Shown here piece after piece: positions 57,301 through 64,000 of a stretch of 64,000 nucleotides of DNA. The first letter of the stretch is position 1, and each line of letters begins with the position of its first letter. Below the pieces are notes generated by a model, which ran no database searches, was not told where the DNA came from, and saw only the letters and a program-made list of their open reading frames with translations. Made by a program: the position numbers and the translations under genes. The DNA comes from Entoloma clypeatum (taxonomy: Eukaryota; Basidiomycota; Agaricomycetes; Agaricales; Entolomataceae), in the NCBI GenBank assembly GCA_963565915.1, contig OY751487.1:1302001-1366000 (forward strand). The letters run 5' to 3'.

Positions 57301-60300
57301 TTATCCGGTTCTACACATCCCAGAGCTTTCCACTCGCCTCATGTTGATGGGCGAAATTCTTCAAGAATCTGGATTAAATGTCGCTGGCTCAGCTGACAAT
57401 CTTAGTTTCTTCAAAGATGGAAAGTGTGTACTAAGATGTGAACCTCATTTTTCTGGTTCAACAATATACTGGGTAAATACACGCGTTGAACAAATCACGC
57501 AGCTAAATGCTAGAAATATCGATGTCTATAAAGCCGATTACAGCATTTGGCATCAGTGGTTTGCACACCCTGGTAAAGATGTCCTGAAAAAGGCACCCAA
57601 CACATGTGATGGATTCCCAAGGGATGTCCAATTTTCCCTTAAGGATAAGCCATGCCGTCCCTGCGCAGAAGCAAAGTTGAGGTTGAAAAGCTTCCCTCCT
57701 TCATCTTCATGTGCTTCCAGACCCTTTGAGTTGCTCCATTCGGACCTCAAAGAGTTTCCAATCGCCTCCTATCACAAATTTAAATACTATGTCAGCTTCT
57801 TGGATGACTATTCTGGGCATGTTTGGATGGTATTGTTGAAACTCAAATCCAATACCTCTGATGCATTCAAAAAGTGGACAACACTTATGAAAACCCAGTT
57901 TAATGCCCAATTTTGCCGATGGCATTTTGATGGAGGGGGAGAGTTCAAAAAGGAAACTGGGGTAGTAAAATACCTCGAGGATCTTGGAATTGCCGTGGAA
58001 ATTTCAGCTCCCAATACACCCCAACAAAACGGTCGAGCCGAAAGGATTAACCGCACCATTGTAGAAAAAGCACAGGCAATGCGATTTGCCGCCTGCTTAC
58101 CACAATCATGGTGGGAGTTTTGCGTTTTACACGCCGTGCATGTCTATAATCGCACGCCAATTAAACGACTTTATTGGAAAACACCTTTTGAATCTCTAAA
58201 AGGGGAAAAACCGGATGTATCAAATCTCCGTGTTTTAGGCTGCGCTGCCTATGTTTATATTCCTGAAGAACACCATGTGAATAAATTAAATCCACGTGCA
58301 GAGCTTATGACCTTTATGGGTTTTAAACCAGGAATGAAAGCATATCAGTTTATGACTGATAAAAACAGTATCTTTATTGGTACTACCGCGGTATTTGATG
58401 AAACACTCTTTCCGAGGTGTCCGGATACCAAAGTGCCACAACACACACCCATGGGAAATGAGCCTTCCCATGATGAGTCTCAGGATGACAGAAACCCTGA
58501 TGACGATGTTGATCACCACTTTGGAGATGGAGATGTTCATTATCATTCCCGCCGGCGTAATCAGCCGAGCAGAGATGAATCCTCCAATCCCCCTTCTGCT
58601 CCAAATGGAAACCAGCACGATGGCGCTGATGTACCACCTTCAAATCAGGATGACCCTGAGGTCCAGAACCAGCCAGTGAATCCTCCACCTGCTGATGCCC
58701 CTCGACCACGAAGGAATGCTAACCCGCCTCAACGGGAAGGCAACATCCACAGGGAGCAACGGCACCCCGCGCAACAACAACGCAACATCAATCACACACG
58801 CTCTTGGCGTGAAGCCGTGAATTGAGAGAAACAGCAGCGTGAGCCTTCCTGGCTCCGCAATGTTCCCCGATCACAACAGGAAGAAGCGGAACCTAGTTCC
58901 CCCTTAGCCCCACCTGACGCAGGGCCTAGTGGATCTTCTGGTACTCCTCCTGATGACCCCAAAGTTCCTGATGATGAACCTTTGGAAGATAAGGATGCGG
59001 AGAGCTTACTGCGCGAAATGATGAATGATGTGGAGCTAGGTCCAAAAGCATTTAACTTGTACCTAGAACGATTAGTTCAGAAACGAGGGGGAGACACGAA
59101 ACAGATCGCTGAGTTGAACGCGCTACTTGCATCAGCCCTTCCTCACTCTGAATCTAATCTCTCACAGTTCCGTGATATCCAGGAGATGAAGTTTCGCGAC
59201 ATTGCCAAAATGCCGAAAAACCTCCAGGATGAGTGGTTGGACGCATGCCGTAAGGAACTTGATAGCATCAAGCGGCGTGATGTGTATGATCTAACACCTT
59301 TACCGACTGGACGGAAGGCCATCGGATCATGATGGGTCTTCGACATAAAGACCGATGGCCGTAAAAAGGCTCGGCTTGTTGCACAAGGGTTCTTGCAAAT
59401 TGAGGGAATCGATTTCGACGAGGTATTCTCTCCTGTAGTTCGATTCGAGACAGTATGTCTCATGCTCACTACCGCTGCACTTGAGAGTTGGGTAATTCTC
59501 GCGCTTGACATAACTGCTGCTTTCCTTTATTGGGAAACTCCAGGAAGAGTTATACATGATGCAACCCGAAGGCTTCAAAATAAAAGGCAAAGAACTTCTT
59601 GTTTGGCGCCTGCATAAGGCTATTTACAGTTTGAAGCAGGCTGGACTTGCATGGTGGCATGCCATGGAGAAATCCATGAAGAAACTAGGTTTCCGAAGGA
59701 TCATATCTGACGCTGGAATCTTTGTTTTCTATTCCCCAAATGGAACCATCATACTAGCAATAATCTATGTCGATGATGCAATGTTCACGGGACCAGACGC
59801 TAAGCTTACAACTGTTAAAAGAGCCAAATTCATGGCTATTTGGGAATCTCGTGATCTAGGTGAACCCACTGAATTCTTGAGAATGCGCATCACACATACC
59901 AAGAATACGATCATGATCGATCAATGTGCCTATTTACAGAAAGTTGTAGAGAGATTCGGCATGACAAATGCAACGATCGCCAAGACTCCTCTACCTACTG
60001 GATACAAGCCGACAGCAAATGCTGCCACTGCCACTGCTGCGCTTCGATCACAATTTCAGCAGATCATAGGGTCTCTGCTATATTTAATGATCAGTACACA
60101 ACCCGACATTGCCTTTGCCGTGATTACGTTATCACAGTTCTCGGCAAATCCTACCCAGGAACACGTTGATAAAGCGAAGTATATAATCCGCTATCTCGTG
60201 GGCACTTCTGATTACCGACTGACCTATTCCGGTGATCAAAATGTGGGCTTACATGCCTACACAGATTCTGACTGGGCATCCGATGAAATTAAGCGTCGAA

Positions 60301-61897
60301 GCTGCACCGGCTTTTTCCTGAAGCTTGCAGGTGCTTCTGTAGGCTGGACTTGTCGTCTACAAAAAACCATTGCTCATTCATCTACTGAAGCAGAGTACAT
60401 GGCAATGTCCGATTGTGGCCGCCAAGTAAAATGGGTAATCCAACTCTTCCAGGAGATTGGCTTCCTAATGCGGAATATCCCGATCTATGCTGACAATCAT
60501 GGCTCAATCTTTATTGGGAACAACCCTGTACAGGAATGCCGTACTAAGCATATCGATCTTAGATATCATTTCATCCGAGAGTACATCTCTTGTGGATTGA
60601 TCACTGTAAAGTACATTGAAGGCACATCCAATCCTGCGGATATGCTAACTAAAAATCTTAGTCGGGAACTCTTTGAAAGATGTCGCCAACATCTAGGCTT
60701 GACATTTTCATAATCCGATGTATACACATCAAGGGGGAGTGTTGAATGAGTTCCGCTTCCATTAGACGTGCCATGTGCTCAACCCCATGATGTACAAATA
60801 GTGTACAAATAAGTAGACTAGTATATAAGACTGTCCTTATTCTCTGTGCAATATAACGCTCTTACCAAGTAACCCCCACCTGCAAACACCTCTCAAGGTT
60901 AGTAGTAGGATTCTCTCTCTATCGTAGATACACGATCCGTAGCACGTAGCATAGAGTACTACTGGACTGCGCGACAACCCATCCACTGTGATCACCTCCA
61001 GTGTTGATGTGATCGTATGCTGTTCCAACAAGTGTTTCCTTCTTTGCCTGCACGTTTGCTCTCATCTCACCCTTTGCAGGCTTTTTTCCTTTCTATAAAT
61101 GTTGTAAGCACTTATTGTCTCTCTGTTGCATAGCACTTACCTTCTTTTGTTGAGGATTAGCCTCATCAATGTCCATCTCGTTGTCATCATCTGATCCAGC
61201 AGAAAAGTCACTGTTGCCATCGTTGCTCAGCTCGAGCTGATCCTTGGTGGTGATATGTGTTAGATTTTCGTCTCCTTCATCCATTTCTTGCTCCAACTCC
61301 ATTGCCGCCAGGTCTTCCAGTCGACGATTCTTGAGCACCTCCATGTCTTCTAACCATTGGTTGTATTCTTCATTGGCTTTTGCAACCTCAATTGAAGTAT
61401 GCTTTGGCTGTGGCTTATCCGGATTATCTGGGTGGTCATCCCTCTTTTGATCTGGAAGCTTCCTGGGGGTCGCATTTGCCTAGGGCCGATAGAGTTTTGA
61501 TGAGGATTGCATTCAATGTTTTCTGAGAGCTTACCTTTGACGCTGGTTTTACCTTGGCCATGCTTGCGATAGCAGGACCCTCCTCAGCTTTGGGCGTGTT
61601 TTTTCTGGGCTGCATTTCTTTGTTAGAGGTGTTCTATATGTTTTCAGAGCCATTACTTACATGTCCTCGGTGTTTCTTAGGTGGGGCCTCGCCCTCAGCG
61701 CCTCCGTCAATGACAACTTCATTCTCAACTGTTCCTTTGTCATGAGCTCGCACGCATTTTTTGCCATTTCCAGGTGTCACTTTGTTCATATCCTGCACGG
61801 CCAGTGCCACAGGTACATCTACACCGTCCTGGGGAATAGCATTGGCAGTTGAGAATTTGGTGGCGGCCATTGAGCCAGCATTGCATGGTCCAGCCAT
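54330..61897 (-). CDS. Plavaka-linked accessory gene of unknown function, intron carrying a copia element
   Basis: Minus-strand gene; exons from the ATG at 61,897 (MAGPCNAGSMAATKFSTA), with clear GTAAGT-type introns. Exon 1 ends at 61,661 (PPKKHRGH). Exon 2 is about 61,609-61,536 (PRKNTPKAEEGPAIASMAKV). Exon 3 runs to about 61,140 (PRKLPDQKRDDHPDN; YNQWLEDMEVLKNRRLEDL; acidic DDDNEMDIDEANPQQKK). A 21-bp exon (KGKKPAK) follows. The copia element (54,761-61,030) lies in the next intron. Exon HSDVSAIPQKCPNHLSG…GPLKNE follows, then the last exon LVHIVISDSSDENAQK, stop at 54,330. About 300 aa, hydrophilic, with basic patches and a C-terminal SUMO-interacting-type core (IVIS then SDSSDE). I recognise no enzyme domain. 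It may be nuclear. It may be dead if the 6.3-kb intron is not spliced. Confidence 0.7.
54761..55044 (+). repeat. copia copy 2, 5' LTR
   Basis: 284 bp, TGTTGAATGAG…TTCCAACA, followed by the GGTTATGAGCCC primer-site candidate. Confidence 0.95.
55442..60713 (+). pseudogene. copia copy 2 gag-pol remnant
   Basis: gag from 55,442. After the TGA at 55,802 a 989-codon frame (55,856-58,825) holds the end of gag, protease (WIMDSGASMHFT), integrase (H..H..C..C then FDGGGEF, NGRAERINRT) and a Pro-rich spacer. Then TGA 58,823, TGA 59,330, and the RT start (LVAQGFLQIEGIDFDEVFSP). A one-base insertion near 59,530 shifts into the frame with LHKAIYSLKQAGLAW, IYVDDAMF and RNase H (HSSTEAEYMAM; DNHGSIFIGN) to 60,713. 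Better preserved than copy 1 after the integrase. Confidence 0.93.
60740..61030 (+). repeat. copia copy 2, 3' LTR
   Basis: 291 bp. It differs from the 5' LTR mainly by a 7-bp duplication (cacgtag at about 60,943) and CpG-type changes, so the insertion is not very recent. Confidence 0.93.
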
Positions 61898-62068
61898 AGC
61901 GCAAGTTGGTGTGTGATTGGAGGGATACAGGGATGTCAGGAAGTGATTAAACTCTTTTTTGTTGCTACGGGTTGACTTGTGGCTTGTTTGGCCAAAGTGC
62001 TTGCCAGTTTGCCTCTCAACGTCTCACCACCATCCCTGTTTCTTTGTATTTCAAATCCAATCCATCCC
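61898..62068. promoter_or_regulatory. Divergent promoter between accessory gene and Plavaka transposase
   Basis: 171 bp between the two opposed start codons. No clear TATA box. Inferred as a shared regulatory region because both genes have intact-looking 5' ends here. Confidence 0.45.
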
Positions 62069-62785
62069 ATGAATCATCAGCCATCTGTTCCCTTGCCGTT
62101 ACTCGATTGCCCAGTCTGTTTCAAGAAGTGCAAAAGCCGCCGAGGCCTTGTTCAACATATCAAAGTTGCCCACCATGATATTACACCACCTGATGAAGAA
62201 CGTGCTGAAGAATATTCATTTACTTACGCCTGTCATGCCATTTTTACGGGTGAGCATCTACAGGTGTTAAATTTTCCCTGTTATTCAACAATCATTTTTA
62301 TTCTAGCCAAGTCATGTGACGAGAATGGAGAAGATCTTCCAGCATATGCTCCACCAGCTTCTCAGGAACCTGCATCAGCTGAACCTTGGAGCCCATTTAA
62401 CAACCGCTTGGAATTTGACTTCGCACATTTCCACTTTGTCAACAATCAGAGTTCGGGTGAAAAAATCAATGAGGCACTCGACATGTGGGCCGCCACCATC
62501 CTGCAGTATGGTGGTCAAGGCGACGTCCCCTGGCAAAACTTGGCGAAGCTTTATCAAACAATTGATGGCATTCAAGAGGATGATTGCCCTTGGAAGTCTG
62601 TCAACATTTGTTACGCAGGGGCTATGCCTAATCAACCACCAAAATGGATGACAGAGACCTATCATTTGTGCACGTGTGACTCTCGTCAGCTTCTCCATGA
62701 GCAGATGAAGAACCCCAAATTTGATGGCAAGGTCGACTATGCGCCTTACATGCAGTTCAACACGGCGGTGAAACGAAGGAAGTGA
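62069..62785 (+). pseudogene. Plavaka-type transposase, N-terminal part only
   Basis: Starts MNHQPSVPLPLLDCPVCFKK. A C2H2 finger (CPVCFKKCKSRRGLVQHIKV then AHH) is followed by a short intron (62,250-62,306). The family N-terminal domain comes next: CDENGEDLPAYAPPA, PWSPFNNRLEFDFAHFHF, KINEALDMWAATIL, DDCPWKSVNICYAG, PKWMTETYHLCTCDSRQLLH, FDGKVDYAPYMQF. These are the usual opening blocks of basidiomycete Plavaka (CACTA-related) transposases, which are about 1,000 aa. The similarity stops at KRRK (62,782), where unrelated sequence begins, so the DDE core is missing. An upstream ATG at 61,979 would only add a hydrophobic leader. Confidence 0.85.
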
Positions 62786-63458
62786 GTCTGTTGATGAGCG
62801 CAAGCAATATCTCTATCACACACACAAACACCAAACACAACAACGAAGACCGAACAAGTCTCGTGATGCATACTTCTCAATCAATATAGTTCGGGGTGAT
62901 GAGTGGGATCACTCAGGATGCGACTCTTCCAAACAACAATTGAATAACTCGTTTAGTGATGGCTCAACAAGTCTCGAACAAGACTTAGAGATAGTTCTCA
63001 ATAGAACCGAGGTTTGTGATTTCCGAACCAACAAGACTTTGCGAACACGATCTCGACCAAATACAAACACAACAATGACCAATACGACCGATAGATAACA
63101 CGATTTGATGATTGAACCTCTGCCGCACTGGAGAGGCCACTATTTCAATATCTTGGTTTGCAATGTACCCAGGACCAGGCCAACTAGTTACCATGAGGTA
63201 TCAGCTGCATCAATTAAGGGTCGCCTCGGTAAGCCACCCATCAGATTTGATCTCTATCAATGTTCACCATAAGGTCAGTTTGATCGTGATGTATCAAACC
63301 CGATCTCAGTCTGTATCATCTGATGTCATTTCGATATTCCTGATATGGACGATTTGGACGTGAAGTGTGGCGCATGTTGACCAAACCTCTCGTGAGAATG
63401 TCTCCGGTCAAGCCCCGACATATGGTAGACAGTGCTAGTGTCATCGATAACTCCAATA
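62786..63458. other. Insertion of unknown type that truncates the Plavaka gene (possible LTR start)
   Basis: Sequence starting near TGTTGATGAGCGCAAGC (62,789) looks like an LTR beginning followed by an A/C-rich leader. I find no matching end, TSD or second copy. Small frames only. Confidence 0.35.
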
Positions 63459-63460
63459 TA

Positions 63461-64000
63461 CAGTGCCTCACAAAACTGATTCAATGTTTGCTACTTTGTG
63501 AATACCTTCAAAATAACTTTGCAAATAATGCCAATCAAAAGAAGGTATTGGTACCTGGTTAAAAGCCCTGCTTCAGGACTCTTGGAATCTGCAATAAGTA
63601 TGTAATTCCCATAAAAAATGATCAATACATGATCAAATTACTCCAGGGACTCATTGAATCAGTTTTGTGAGTATGTACAATAAATACAGTATTTTATACT
63701 TTAGTACTTGGTATTACCCCCCTTAGCTTTGATTACTGCCTCTACCCTTCTTGGCATACTTTCTATCAGGTTTTGACACACTTCTGGCTCTATATTATTC
63801 CACACCTCTGCTGCTCTGTCCCAAATCTCCCAGACTCCCTTGGGTGGTGTTGGATATTCATTCAACTTCCTTTTAATATGAACCCAGAGGTGTTCAATAG
63901 GATTGAGGTCTGGGGACTGTGCAGGCCAATCCAGCAGAGCAATATTCTTGCTGTCCATCCATTTTTTGGCCTTCTTGGAGGTGTGCTTGGGGTCATTGTC
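63461..64000 (-). mobile_element. Tc1/mariner element, 3' part (continues beyond window)
   Basis: Begins after TA (63,459-63,460) with CAGTGCCTCACAAAACTGAT, the same terminus type as the nested element at 30,792. The 3' noncoding/TIR part runs to about 63,700, followed by the minus-strand transposase. Confidence 0.88.
63701..64000 (-). CDS. Tc1/mariner transposase, C-terminal part
   Basis: Reads from the window edge (the sequence before the Met at 63,958 is still coding: NDPKHTSKKAKKW), then MDSKNIALLDWPAQSPDLNP, IEHLWVHIKRKLNEYP, a C-terminal helix and VEAVIKAKGGNTKY stop at 63,701. This is the end of the DDE catalytic domain (DW..SPDLNPIE, with the last catalytic acidic residue). No stop or frameshift is seen in this part, so this copy is better preserved than the other two Tc1 remnants. 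Confidence 0.9.
   Translation of the reverse strand, partial: DNDPKHTSKKAKKWMDSKNIALLDWPAQSPDLNPIEHLWVHIKRKLNEYPTPPKGVWEIWDRAAEVWNNIEPEVCQNLIESMPRRVEAVIKAKGGNTKY

Larger units (their letters stand above)
54761..61030 (+). mobile_element. Ty1/copia element, copy 2, with 5-bp TSD, inactivated
   Basis: 5' LTR 54,761-55,044 and 3' LTR 60,740-61,030, target duplication AGTGT (54,756-54,760 and 61,031-61,035). Purine tract AAGGGGGAG before the 3' LTR. It has an antisense orientation relative to the host gene whose intron it occupies. It is broken by shared TGA codons (55,802; 58,823; 59,330) and a one-T insertion at about 59,530 in RT. Confidence 0.95.

Noticed and set aside
34503..59332. In-frame TGA codons as programmed recoding (selenocysteine or readthrough) in retroelements
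   Set aside because: Direct CGA/TGA difference between copia copies at 43,384, a TAA at one site, and the same pattern in unrelated families fit mutation better; frameshifts also accompany them.
54330..62785. TET/JBP oxygenase gene next to the transposase, as known for some basidiomycete KDZ elements
   Set aside because: I looked for an Fe(II)/2-oxoglutarate HxD motif context and saw none in the accessory gene exons or nearby.

Overview
The window is from a basidiomycete fungus, most likely an agaricomycete. The host genes carry many short (about 50-70 bp) GT-AG introns. The gene content includes agaricomycete-style families: a DUF6593 protein, an F-box/leucine-rich protein and an intersectin-like EH/SH3/RhoGEF protein. 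The mobile DNA is typical of Agaricomycetes: chromodomain Ty3/gypsy elements, Ty1/copia, Plavaka, hAT-type MITEs and Tc1/mariner. I cannot name the species.

The window has two halves. Positions 1-27,300 are gene-dense and almost free of transposons. In order: the 5' part of endonuclease III (NTH1, minus); a large unknown acidic protein (plus); a DUF6593 protein (plus); histone acetyltransferase HAT1 (minus); an Old Yellow Enzyme reductase (minus); a secreted glycoprotein of unknown function (minus); a fragment of UDP-glucose 6-dehydrogenase; an F-box protein (plus); an intersectin/Cin1-like endocytic scaffold with EH, WH2-like, two SH3, DH and PH regions (plus); a short-chain dehydrogenase (plus); and a RING/coiled-coil protein (minus). 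These genes do not form a pathway or cluster; they look like an ordinary conserved chromosome segment.

Positions 27,700-64,000 are a nested transposon island. A 353-bp MITE with a perfect 10-bp target duplication opens it. Next comes a complete but dead Ty3/gypsy chromovirus (29,766-37,614, 5-bp TSD) whose gag is split by a fold-back Tc1 element. Two closely related Ty1/copia copies follow (37,933-44,727 and 54,761-61,030). Between them lie a truncated minus-strand gypsy, an LTR, a gypsy RT scrap, a large palindromic GC-rich element, an AT-rich hAT-type MITE, a solo LTR, and a gypsy gag fused to a Tc1 transposase tail. The right end holds the 5' part of a Plavaka-type transposase and a partial Tc1 element.

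The most interesting locus is 54,330-62,785. A multi-exon minus-strand gene of unknown function ends in a SUMO-interacting-type motif. It is divergently paired, 171 bp apart, with the Plavaka transposase, and a whole copia element (TSD AGTGT) sits in one of its introns. The first copia copy, 17 kb away, carries the same 149-bp piece of that gene at its left edge but different DNA at its right edge. That copy was therefore made by duplication or ectopic recombination, not by a fresh insertion. Across unrelated retroelements in the island, nearly all in-frame stops are TGA (once TAA) where arginine is expected. This points to C-to-T decay at CGA codons, that is, CpG methylation or a RIP-like process.
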